In this document: positions 37,969 through 49,000 of the stretch, one piece after another
Numbering within the stretch: position 1 is the first letter of the stretch
Layout: each line of letters begins with the position of its first letter
NCBI GenBank assembly: GCA_035610835.1
Contig: CM069452.1
Location: 28,694,143-28,758,142, forward strand
Reading direction: 5' to 3'
DNA length: 64,000 nt
Source of the DNA: Ophiura sarsii
Taxonomy: Eukaryota; Echinodermata; Ophiuroidea; Amphilepidida; Ophiuridae
Translations under genes and position numbers: made by a program
Notes under the pieces: model-generated
The model's input: the letters and a program-made list of their open reading frames with translations, nothing else
The model's database searches: none
Told to the model about the DNA's origin: nothing

Positions 37969-38400
37969 GTGGCGTAACAGCCGGGGGGGGGGGGCAGGGG
38001 GGGGCACAGTGCCCCCCTGAAGGTGCTCAGCAGGAAATTGAAACCTACCCACCAGGAAAAATGGGGGGAAGGAAAAGAGGGAAAAGAAGGGGAAAGGAAA
38101 GAAAAGAGAGAGAGAAAGGAAAAAGGGATAAAAAAGAAAAGGAAAAGAAGAAAAAAAGGGGAAAGAAAGAAAGAAAGAAAATTTCGCAGTACAATAAGAA
38201 CAACAGTCAATCAATTGTTGACTGTTGTGTTTTTGTACTGCGAAATGTTGTGACCGTGCTAAATTTTGTGACCGTGCTAAATTTTGTGACCGTGCTAAAT
38301 TTTTGTGACCGTGCGAAATTTTTTGACCGTGCGAAATTTTTTGACCGAATTTTTTTGCCTCCCCCTATACACCCCTATAGTTTTCAGCACTCTAGAACTT
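37969..38400. mobile_element. CAGTGGCGTA-family element with polypurine and tandem tracts
   Basis: Starts CAGTGGCGTAACAGCC followed by G runs. It then has a polypurine tract (38060-38185), a hairpin with ATTTCGCAGTACAA outer arms (38182-38246) and about five copies of TTGTGACCGTGCTAAATTT (38250-38345). No matching right end was found. Confidence 0.6.
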
Positions 38401-39253
38401 TTAGTAAGTGCAGGAGTAAGGAAAATAACCAACAGGCGGACTTACCCCCACACTACTCACGCCGGGACAGGTTGCAAGCTCGTCCGTCTTCATAGGCAAG
38501 TTAAATATTGCAGAAACTATCAGTTATTCAATACGAAGATTGATTAAAAGTCAACTAGACACAACTATGACAAATTAGGCCATGTGGCCCCAACATATGA
38601 AATGGGACACATCATGTGTCCATTTATTATGTTGGGGCGAGTCCGCCCCCTTCTTAGCGTGTAATTGGGCATGGACGGATTTGCCCCGGCGAAATTGGCG
38701 AACTCGCCCCAGAGCTCATTTTGTGTGTGTAAATCTCATGGTATACCTACTAAACACGGACTGGGAAGTTTTAACTGCATAATATGTTAGGCAAAGCCTT
38801 ACCATTGAATGACTATAAAAGTTAGAACCATCGGGGTGATGTCTCTAGATCAATGCAACATTTTTAATGACAAATAATTTTACTTTAATTATTCAAAAAT
38901 AATTATTCAAGATACATCCTTATGGAGATGTATCCGGATCTGAAGTTTTAATAGTTACTAGCTATGACCGGTGCAACCAAATTGCATCAGTCTGATACTT
39001 TTTCAACAGTCACGTGATGAGAAACACGTGGTGGGCTGACTAGCCCGCTCTCCTCTACATAAAGTACGCTAGTTTTCTTATTTTTCATCGGATTGATCTC
39101 ATATTTTCAGGATATCATAATAATGAATTGGGCTTTACATTGAGACTAAATTGGTCATGGTCCAATGATTATAATAAGAATTACACCGTCATGAAACAGA
39201 GTCCTAATTTCTTTGGTCACCCTGAATGTAGTGTATTAGTTTGTATACGAGTA

Positions 39254-39534
39254 GAGCACGTGTGGTCCAGTGGAATAGTTGCCGGTCTCCTAATTATAAG
39301 GTTGTGAGTTCTAGCCCCGCTGGTGCCAATGTGTTTGTGTCCTTGGGCAAGGCACTTAGGGGTTATGTATGTTTGTTCATGTTGGTTTATGTTGCAACTT
39401 GGCGCTGATTTAGCTGCTGCCTGGACGTTGCATTGTTTAATAATGTATTTGATTTGTAATGTTGTTACAATTCAGCCGTTGGCTGCGATGACAATAAAAT
39501 TTAGACATTTATTATTATTATTTTTATTATTAAA
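39254..39534 (+). mobile_element. tRNA-derived SINE (plus strand)
   Basis: GAGCACGTGTGGTCCAGTGG (A box), GGTTGTGAGTTCTAGCC (B box, 39300-39316), CCTTGGGCAAGGCACTT, then a body ending ACAATAAAATTT and a TTA-rich tail. The head matches the minus-strand copy at 3456. It lies in the sulfatase intron. Confidence 0.82.
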
Positions 39535-39715
39535 TAGGTCTATAATCCGTTGACAAAGCGTTTAGTGTGCTGTGAGTTAATAACACTGTCTGTCTTATTC
39601 AATCCCCACCAAATGTAAACACCCGAAAAATAGAACAAAAACAAAACCTCGTCAGCTATTAACTATTGACTAATATTATTATTTTGAAAGGTTGAAATGA
39701 TTTATTTTATTTTAG

Positions 39716-39899
39716 ATACGTACGGATTACAACATGATGTGATACGAAAAGATCAGCCATCATGCTGCCTTTAAGTGAAACCATCATTCCGCAGATACTC
39801 GGAGATTTGGGATATGCAACGCATGCAATAGGAAAATGGCACCTCGGTATATGCAGATCAGAATGTTTGCCAACACGTCGCGGGTTCGACTCATTTTTG
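39716..39899 (+). CDS. Sulfatase fragment, exon 2
   Basis: Acceptor TTATTTTAG. Read with two missing bases restored in thought only, the peptide order is [42 protein letters not shown]. Lys and His of GKWHLG are conserved active-site residues. Donor TTTTTG/GTAGGT. Confidence 0.78.
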
Positions 39900-40045
39900 G
39901 TAGGTGCTGAATTGAATAAACCGATAACAAGTCAATCACGCTCACCATACATCAATATCAGGTACAATTCAGCTAAATTGAAACCACATTTCAAAATAGT
40001 ACGGGAGCTCAATTTGTTTTAAAGCATGTATACTCGCCCATTATT

Positions 40046-40080
40046 CGGGCCTTGTAGCCTAAATTAGGCTACAAGGCCCG
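40046..40080. repeat. 35-base palindrome
   Basis: CGGGCCTTGTAGCCTAA and its inverse meet with a 1-base centre. Single occurrence in the window. Confidence 0.85.
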
Positions 40081-40462
40081 CTTGCGAAATTCTTTACTGT
40101 AACAACATTTGGATAGGCTATTTAAAATGCGTAATAATAACATCGTAGGGCGGGCGTAGTGCACAGAAAGCTCGCTGTACGCTATACATATTGTACTTAC
40201 GCACGTTCTACTGTATTATATATATTGTTAAAAAAAATTAGCTTTATTCCGTAAAAATAATATCGATTGAAATTTCAATCGCCGTCAGCCAACTCCTCGT
40301 GGTCTAATGGCTATCGAACAGGTCTTATGAACGAAAGATTACTCAGGGGTGCAAACAGTTATTTCTTCCTCAGGAGCATGTTTCTAAGATTCAAAATTTC
40401 CTCAATCAAGCCCGGGATCGAGCCGTAACATAAAAATGTGAAAAATCTACTGAGCCAAAATT

Positions 40463-40820
40463 TAGCCCTCCTCGTAGGGCCACTATCACTATCCAGGGAA
40501 ATACTATACTAAGATAGAATATAGAAACACTATCAGCCATCCTAGCCGAGTCAAAAGAGTGGCCCTCCAGTTTTGGACAAATGAATACCGAGAATCGGCA
40601 CTAGACCACAATGCAACACGATACCCCGATGACATCATGCACACACTGGCCAATAGCAGTGCCAAGGAAGACATGACCGTAGCCAGACCACATGTGGTGA
40701 TTATTGGGTTCGTCAAACCGCAAAGCGCGCCAATTAAGGGCAAGGTGTGAAATGTACACCATTTTATCACAGATCTTTAATAAGTCCCTCATCCTGTGTG
40801 CATTTACTAAAACCGCAATT
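40463..40820. repeat. Dispersed duplication, interrupted copy, left part
   Basis: About 95% like 27380-27735. Similarity breaks at AAACCGCAATT, immediately before a long G run, and resumes at 42650. Confidence 0.85.
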
Positions 40821-40826
40821 TATTAT

Positions 40827-42130
40827 GGGGGGGGGGGGGGGGGGGGGGGGTGGGGGGGGGGGGGGTTCAACATTTTTTCACATGGTCAAAACAAATCGCA
40901 CTGTCAAAAAACAGCCTCGTCAAACGGTTTTCATAAGTTCTTTATAACAGTTGTCTTATTTAGCCGATTTGCTGCGACTACATGTACAGATTTGCCGACT
41001 ATTTGACTATTTGGGTCACACCCCCCCCACACACACCCCGGCGCGGATCCAGAAAAGTTTAAGGGCCGGGGGGGGGGGGGGGTAATAAATGAAATTGATA
41101 ATGTACCATCCAAGCGGTGCTGCCTCCGAGCCATACTTGGGACAGGGGGTGTCTTAGGGGATGTGCCCCTCACCCCTCAGAAGTAGAAAAATCAATCAAT
41201 TTGGAACTCATTTGGTGCGATCTGGTGTATACTTTTGACCAATATTTTATCGAAAAGCCACCTCTTCATTTCCAATAAATATTTTGTGTTTTTATCAATA
41301 CACCAATGCACGAAAGAAGTTGAGCATAAATTATACTGATATATTCTTGATTTAAGTATAGATGGGTTAAAAGCTCGAACAGGAGGGGGGGGGGGGGGGG
41401 GGGGGGTCTGAGGGGGATGTGCCCCCCTCAGAATTGGAGATTTTTTCAATTTTCGAACTCATTTGGTGCGATCTGGTGTATACTTTTGACCAACATTTTA
41501 TCGAAAAGCCACCTCTTCATTTCCAATCAATATTTTGTTTTTATCCCAATGCAAGAAAGAAGTTGAGCATATTTTCCTGATTTAGTATTGTTTAAAGCTC
41601 GAAAAGGGGGTGAGGCTGAGGTGTGATGTGCCCCCCCCTTTATAATTGGATTTTTTCCTTCAATTTCGAACCCATTTGGTGTGTACTTTTGACTAATATT
41701 TTGTTGAAAAGCAATCACTTTATTTCCGATCATATTGCTTTATAAAATAGGCCTATGCCAGAAAGAAGTTATAGTACCTCCAAAATATCAGATTCTCGTC
41801 AACGTATGTACGCGTATGTATCCCGACCGACGTTCAATAAACTCCAAACGTTATGTCCCTCGTCCCCGCCCGCCTTTTTTGTACCGCCCACTACCCTTTT
41901 CTTTTCGTTTGTCCCCTCTTCTTCCTCCCTCTCTTTCTTTCCCCCCTTAGTTTTTCCTTCCTGCCCCCCTTTTTTGATGGTGGTCGGGGGGGGGGGGGGG
42001 GGGCGTCGAGCACCCCCCCCCCCCCCCCCCCTGTATCCGCGCCTGGCCGGCACACACCCTCTAGCGACGGCCCTGCACCCGACTGGCAGTAGTTTCCCCC
42101 GACTGGCAAATAATTTCCCCCGAATCCCCC
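40827..42130. repeat. G/C-homopolymer-rich block inside the interrupted duplication
   Basis: G runs at 40827-40865, 41070-41082, 41386-41406 and 41987-42003 and a C run near 42014-42031 bracket the tandem array of 41150-41775. All open frames here are low-complexity artefacts. Confidence 0.75.
41150..41775. repeat. Three-copy tandem array, about 200-250-base unit
   Basis: CATTTGGTGCGATCTGGTGT, TATACTTTTGACCAA, TTTATCGAAAAGCCACCTC and GAAAGAAGTTGAGCAT recur at about 41208, 41460 and, more diverged, 41665. Each unit is preceded by a GATGTGCCCC segment. Confidence 0.85.
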
Positions 42131-42649
42131 CCCACTAAAGAGATAAAGAAATAAAGAAATAATAAGCCCCGATATTTCACACAAAATTATTTATGTTCAG
42201 TCCCTTAAATAAATAATTAGACACAAAAAACAACGTAAATAAACCTAAAATACGTCATTTTAGGACTTTGATGAGCTTTTACATTGCCTCTAGATTTAGT
42301 CTGTTATATCCAGTCCCCACTGGCATGACTGGCTCGGTAAATTACATGACGCCTAGACTGCCGAATTTTGCAACTTTTTGGCATTTTACGCGGAACTTTC
42401 AATGGATATTTCAACTTAATGTGCACTTTTTAATTCTGCCGAACCCCAAGGATAGTTTAGGTATACTATCTTTATTTTAATTGTGAAAGACTTCTGTACT
42501 TCAGGGTGCGTCGACCATGAAATCTTCCGAGTTTATTTTGGCCGATCGTCCCATTTCAATGCATTTTCCTATAGTACCGTAACACCAGAAGTCTGGCGTA
42601 CCAACATCAGCGCGATACCGCCCAACACTAGGAAACCCTAAATCCGCGT

Positions 42650-42778
42650 ATTAAACTACAATGTATGTAAGAAACAAATAAGAAATTGTTTGAGCCATTT
42701 TGGCAACACTTATTCACATTAGATGGACATATGATAATAATTTAGATACTTCGTGACAGTATAGTTCAACAGCACTTA
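42650..42778. repeat. Dispersed duplication, interrupted copy, right part
   Basis: Matches 27791-27919 (AAACAATTGTTTGAGCC-like and TTTAGATACTTCGTGACAGT). Both copies lose similarity right after AGCACTTA, marking the unit's end. Confidence 0.85.
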
Positions 42779-43634
42779 GGGACCGTTCATTATTTATGCT
42801 GGAGGGCGGTTGGTAAACTATAGGGGTCATGTAACTTTCATATGTTGAAATAGGGGGGGGGGGGTTATGTTACTTTTATTCTTAAACAGGGGGGGTTGTG
42901 TAACTTTTTTAAAACTATACAGACGGTTGTGATTGAGGTGATTTTAGAGATTATTTTGGAGTGAAAATGCAATTTTTTTCTGCGATTTGCGCATATTTTA
43001 TTAAAACCTATCAACTTCAAAATTTGTTACTATGAGACGACTTCTGGACAGCAAATCTTGTCTGTGCCTCGGATGATGTGGTGGAAAAACATTAATATAA
43101 TCATCAATGGTCAAGAAATTAGAGCCACGGGTGTATAATGTAACAAAATCCAATTTTATGATTTAAAAAAATGTAATTTTTTCCATGCTTTTCACCTCGA
43201 CTCAGCTTTGCACCAATGCTCACAAAAGTAGAATGTTTTACTGGATACATTTCTGCTCAGAATGTAGGCTAACTTGTTTGGGTTATAAAGACTCACAAAA
43301 CCACCCAAAATGTATAAAATAATTTCCGCTCGCCACGCTCGCCATTACTACTTTCACACAATAAAAAAAGGGCAATCATAAAAGAATTATTGCCCGTTCA
43401 GATAGGGCACAAACAGAATTGGCCAACATATCCATGAACAAAATTCCAAAGGTAAAGACAGCCCCTATAAGTATGTGACAAGTTGAGTTTTTCAGGTAGG
43501 AGGGGGGGGGGGGGGGGGGGGGGGTGTAAAAAGCAACTGGTTAGCAGGGGGGTCATGTCATTTTCATTTTCAGCTGTAGGTAATTTTAACATACAAGTCT
43601 TGAATTTGTCCCACCCGCCCTCCACCATAAATAA

Positions 43635-43734
43635 NNNNNNNNNNNNNNNNNNNNNNNNNNNNNNNNNNNNNNNNNNNNNNNNNNNNNNNNNNNNNNNNNN
43701 NNNNNNNNNNNNNNNNNNNNNNNNNNNNNNNNNN
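43635..43734. other. Assembly gap (100 N)
   Basis: Exactly 100 N, probably a placeholder of unknown true size. It lies 2.2 kb before the first recognised Trk exon. Confidence 0.99.
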
Positions 43735-44584
43735 AATAGCGTGATGTGTCGTCCACGTTATATCCTATTCTATATGGAATAGCGCTATTATGTGAAACGC
43801 TGAAATGTAAAAAACAGCAAATACACCAAATTCAAGGACTTATATCTCATTAATTAAACAGAATTGAGGTCGGTAACTTGGGTTATTGAAAGAGCACGAT
43901 ACAATATTATTAAAAACCGATTTTCTCAAAAATTCATAATATCTCGAATAGATCAGTATGTGATGAGACCGATTATTCCTTATAGCACTCGGCGCACTAA
44001 GAATATGGCTGTGTGTATGTATAGCCATTCACTTTATGCCACATAACTCATGCGCTTTTATCAATATAATATCGTGTGCTTAAATGACAGGGGAGGAGCA
44101 ATGTGTCTTACAATACTATATTGGCCAATTCTCCAAAGAGTTTAGCGTCTTGTCAAAATGGCTATCTCACCATGCTCATGGTATTCATCTTCATCACAAG
44201 GAATCATGTTTTATACTGTTTTGGATTCTGCCCGCTACAAACGTTGATGACATATGATGTCGAATGAGGGCGGTAGATAAGAAAAGAGAAATTCAAGCAT
44301 CAAACATCATATTGTAGATTTTCTTTTGAAAAAAGGATCTATGTCAATGTTGTGTCTTGGAAAAAGGAAAGCATTATCAATAACATGGCATTTATAGCAT
44401 GACTTTTATAATTGACTCCTATACGCAAAATATTACAATTAATGGTAAGAAAAACAACCCCGTTCGACACAAAGGTTTAGTCATTGAAGGGAAAGGAAAT
44501 CAGCCATTTGATCTCAATGATACCAAATATGTATACACTTTGCCATAACCATAGTCATGAGAAGTATAATTGTGAGTACATGTA

Positions 44585-45290
44585 AACTGCGCCAATAAAG
44601 TATCTAAACAATTACAAGTGGTCAGATTTATCGGAACCTGAAATAGTAAGCAAACAAATGATTAATGAATTCGATTCACAATTTTTTCTGCGCATTTTGA
44701 CACCTCTGTTGTTGCGCTACGATGTTGTTTGGCGGATTTATGGTCATTTGAGTGGCTTAAGGTCGAATTTCAAAAGTTGCAAAAGCTCCTGTTCACCCCA
44801 ATTCCAGAAGGGAACTTATACAAGTACAAGCATCACACACAGACAAAATCAAGACAAAATGCAAAAGACACAAGACAACAATTTGTTCTGTTTACTTAAC
44901 CATGAAATTAATTGCAGTATTGAATTATGCCTCCCATCCCCGACCCTTTTGTTTTGTTATTGACAATTAATGCTGATGTTCATCGCAATCGATTTATCCA
45001 ACACGCGACAAACAAATCATTTATAAAAGGCGGGCAAAAATAACGCTGAACTTATTCATCACGGTACAATGCTCTTGCTTGAATAGGGGCTTTTGCAACT
45101 TTGAAATTCGACCTTAAACCACTCAAGTGCCCATTAATCCGCCAAACAACATCGTAGCGCAACAAAAGAGGTGTCACAATGCGCAGAATATAACTGTGAA
45201 TTGAATTAATTAATTATTTTTTTGCAAACTATTTCAGGTTCTGATATATTTGACCATTTGTAAGTGTTTAGATACTTTATTGGCGCAGTT
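44585..45290. mobile_element. 706-base foldback, AACTGCGCCAATAAAGTATC ends, TA target site
   Basis: TA-AACTGCGCCAATAAAG at the left and CTTTATTGGCGCAGTT-TA at the right. The arms pair over about 215 bases, through GCGCTACGATGTTGTTTGGC and TTAAGGTCGAATTTCAAA. The centre is about 280 bases. Tc1/mariner-type mobilisation is inferred from TA only. Confidence 0.87.
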
Positions 45291-45530
45291 TATTTCAATG
45301 CACATAATACACGAGACGTGATTGTTTAAATCCGTTCTACCTATATGAGTAAGATATTCGTGAAATCACCAATATCAAACCTATTGAAAAGCTAACACAA
45401 TTCAATAGGCCGTCCAAATTGCTACCATTTCAAACCTTGGCTCAGACGGACTAGTTGAACTGCTCATTCACGAGAGAGTACTGTTCCAATCAAATTGCCA
45501 GTGAATACCTTTTGGTAGCTCTCAAAGTCC

Positions 45531-45757
45531 TTAACACTTTCCACGCGGCAAAATTTCACAAAATGTTTGCAAAAATGTCAACATTGTTGAATTTCATCAC
45601 CATATTAGGAATCACCATGAGAAATGCATTACAATAAGTACAAGCATGCTTAGTATTGCTTTAGTAATTCTTCAGATAGACTTTGAAATTTGGGAAAGGT
45701 TTCTGAAAAATCTGTTTTGTATAATATGGTAAAACTAATAGCCGCGTGGAAAGTTTT
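45531..45757. mobile_element. piggyBac-like MITE, copy 2
   Basis: TTAACACTTTCCACGCGGC at the left and GCCGCGTGGAAAGTTTTAT at the right. The TTAA is intact only at the left. The interior is the inverse of 6335-6584. Confidence 0.75.
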
Positions 45758-45936
45758 ATAACTTGACGGAACTATCTTCAACGCGCTGCAACTGATCAGC
45801 ACGACCTCAAGGGTAATATTCAAAGTTTTCTTGAATGAGTTGACAATATACAATTCATAATTCTAATAATGATAAAATGGTTCCATTGAATAATTTAAAG
45901 GTGACTATAATATCTTTTCATGTATACTCTCTCCAG

Positions 45937-46008
45937 GGAAATTAGGAAAACTGGACTTCGTTTCATACCCGATCAAGCAATGGATAATAATAAAGATCTA
46001 TTAATAGT
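45937..46008 (+). CDS. Trk: Trk exon: leucine-rich repeat 2-like
   Basis: 72 bases, acceptor CTCTCCAG, phase 2 at both ends. Encodes [20 protein letters not shown] and LLIV. It aligns with the human TrkA segment around SGLRFVAPDAF. Confidence 0.88.
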
Positions 46009-49000
46009 GTAAGTATGAATATCATAAGCCCTTTTTATGTAGAAAATACTCTGATTTATCTTCCACGTTCATCACATGTCTGGACATTTTTTAGTAATTT
46101 TGACCTATTTTAACTGAAAATGTATTTTTATATGGTGGCATTAATAACAGAAAACGTGTTTGGTTTAAGAATATTGGTATGTGGATAATATCATAAAGAC
46201 CTTTTTAAAGGTAAAGGGAAGCGGTCATGGTGAGGATTCTAACGAAAATTGAACAGCGCGCGGCGACTATTTAAATATAAACAAGTTGGACATTGGCGCA
46301 GTCTGTAATTGTTCTACGTAATGTTTACATGCAAGCGGTATTGTGTGCGACTCTACGACAATCTCTTAACCCAATGTGAACGGCGCGCTCAATCAACCAT
46401 CCTTCATTTGATTGAACGCATTTTCTATCGTGTGATATAAGTGATGTATTAATTATTAGCTCAGGTTTAGCTGGACCAACAATCGCCGTCAGCGGTTCTT
46501 TTCCTTACCATGACCGCTTTCCTTTAAATGACCTTTTCGTCATTTTTAATCTGGATAGTAAATTTCACAAACTTTAACAACCTAATTTTTAGATGCCGAA
46601 TGAAATTTGTGAACTATCCCTTCCAAATGTTGTGCAAACTGGAAACAAGGAACTTCGGTAGGGTTTCTTGACGGAAGGTCTATTGATACACTGGATCCGT
46701 CTTCGTGGTCTCAGTGGCTTAACTAGGGTCTTAAATGGGGGTTGGCATAAGGCGGGACAGGCCGGTGATCAAGGGTGGTGAGGGGGGTATTACCGACTAA
46801 TATACATTGTGTTTGTCATTTAATTGAGGGCATCAGGGGGCGAGCCGTCTGGTAGTGTGGGGGGGGGGGGGGGGGGGGGGGGGTACCCATGTCCCTTAGC
46901 TACGCCCCTGGTCCGTCTGTTGTACTCATAACATATGAACGGTTATCATCAAATATTGTTTTTCTGAAAATAGAGGACCAAAAAACAAAATCATTGGGTC
47001 ATTGGAAATTATTGGGTATTTGGATAATTTGAGATGGTGCTTATCCACCTTTGCTAACCTTTTCATTATTTGTAATCCTAATATTAAATATTTGTTGTTT
47101 TTCTGTACAGCGATCTGAGAGATAACGAATTAGAGACAGTTTCGTGGCGCCTGTTTTTGAACGTGAACTTCACAAGAATGTAAGTCAAAGGAGACCGAAA
47201 TAACATTTGCTATATACACAATGGAGTGAGTCCTTTAGAAAAATGTAGGAATTTTTTTATTTTATTTTTAGAAATGGCCGTCAAATCTATGCGCATGCGA
47301 TTTAACGCAAACATGTAATCCAGCATCGAAAGGTAAACGCTGTACACTACAGTGCAATGGTAAGTTATTAACCAATCAAATAACCATTATATTTATCGAA
47401 CTTCAATGTAGTTATATAACATAAATTACACTAATTCTCGACCTAAATATGGTTACGCAATCATTTTTTTTGTGCTGAGGAAACATGTATGTGGACATAC
47501 AGTATACAAATGCACAAGATTATAAACCCTATGGTAATTGAAGGAGCATATTTGAATATAACGGCTATTTACTGAGCTAAATATAAAGTACTCATAACAC
47601 TTGAAGCCAAAAACATAAACACTCACTTCAACATCTCCTCAATATTAAAATATGCATCTCAGATGGCGCGCAAACCTACTTTCATGCCTTCTTGAGATCG
47701 TACTAAATAAGCAATGAAGAGTGCGACTTGGCAGAGATTTATAGTCCTTCAATGGCTTGACATTCTAGCGTCGGAGTTCCTGCATACGAAATGATGAACT
47801 ATTTTTGTTTCAATTTAGTTCAAGATAATAAATCACACGAAATGGTCAAAGGTTGGAATAATGTAGTAATCACTATTATTGTATCGAAAAAGGAAATCAA
47901 GTTTGATAATCAGGAAATGTATAGCGCCCTCTAACGTTGATAGCGTGCTATTTTCTTATTGAACTCACTGGAAATAATAGAGTTGACACCAGTCCTATAT
48001 CGTTCCTACTCCCGTCAAAACACATTTGATCCCAGGAGAGGGGGAAATTTGAAGTACTAAAAAAGGTTATCTTTTTGATAAATCAATATCTGTTATTCTT
48101 TCTGGCATGAAATAGGGGAGAATCTAGGTTTAATATCCGTATATCCTTCTTTATGATAAAACGGAATCATCGCCATTATAAGGGCATTGCCCACAATAGT
48201 CCATTCAAACGAATTAAGTACGGTCGTACCTTGGATAGTGCAGCTACAATTCTTATTTGACAAATTAAAAACTTGTCATAAGAAATGGCAGGTTTGTGAT
48301 TCAAGAAATATTCTGTAATGGTGCACATTTATTTGTGATTCTAAAAGAACAATATAGAGTGTTTCTAGTTAATAATCATCGTAACAAACATTTCCTTGAC
48401 TGAAATATATTTAACCTTTAATGACAAATTAATGAATGACAATTGAAATGACAAAATAAATGACTAATTATCAATGAAATGACAAATTAAGATTAGTCAT
48501 TTCATTGGCATTTAATTTGTCATTCATATTAAATGACTAATTATTGAGTAAAAATTATTCTTTTAATTTGTCATAATTTGAAAATATTTGCTATGTTGAA
48601 ATTTAATTAAAAATACTACTAATTGGTCATTTATCATAATTGTTTAGCATTACAAAATATTTCTTAACTGACAAACCTTCCATGACAAATGTTTAATTTG
48701 TCAAATAAGACCACATTTTTGACGAAATGAATATTCTCTATGTAAGATGTGTAAAAGAAGAATTATACGGTATTGGTCAAAATATTTACTGAATGAGTAT
48801 GTAATTGTATTACTATGCAGACAGAACTTTCCAACGCTTACTTTCTTTCCAACACTTGCCAAGGGAACCAGAAATATGTACACTCACGCCAAATTAAATA
48901 AATAAATAACCCATCAAATGGCGATGTACCTGATTGTTGATGATTTAATTGTTTTTATTATTATCATTGATTCGTAACAGACGTTTGACAGGTAATAATT

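Larger units (their letters stand above)
37185..39899 (+). pseudogene. Arylsulfatase-B-like gene fragment, first two coding exons, three frameshifts
   Basis: Exon 37185-37501 encodes a hydrophobic N-terminus, [18 protein letters not shown] (metal-binding Asp pair) and [14 protein letters not shown] (formylglycine Cys motif CxPSR). Exon 39716-39899 encodes [13 protein letters not shown], then [28 protein letters not shown] and RRGFDSF. Order and spacing fit ARSB/ARSI/ARSJ-type sulfatases. Single bases are missing near 37424, 39725 and 39766, each where a G or C run would be one longer. Later exons are not found before the Trk gene. The family hydrolyses sulfate esters, usually in lysosome or matrix. 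This copy is probably dead, or mis-sequenced. Confidence 0.85.

Noticed and set aside
38023..38253. Lys/Arg/Glu-rich open frame
   Set aside because: Translation of the polypurine tract of a transposon.
41735..42184. Several long Pro/Gly-rich open frames
   Set aside because: They are translations of poly-C/poly-G runs and pyrimidine tracts.
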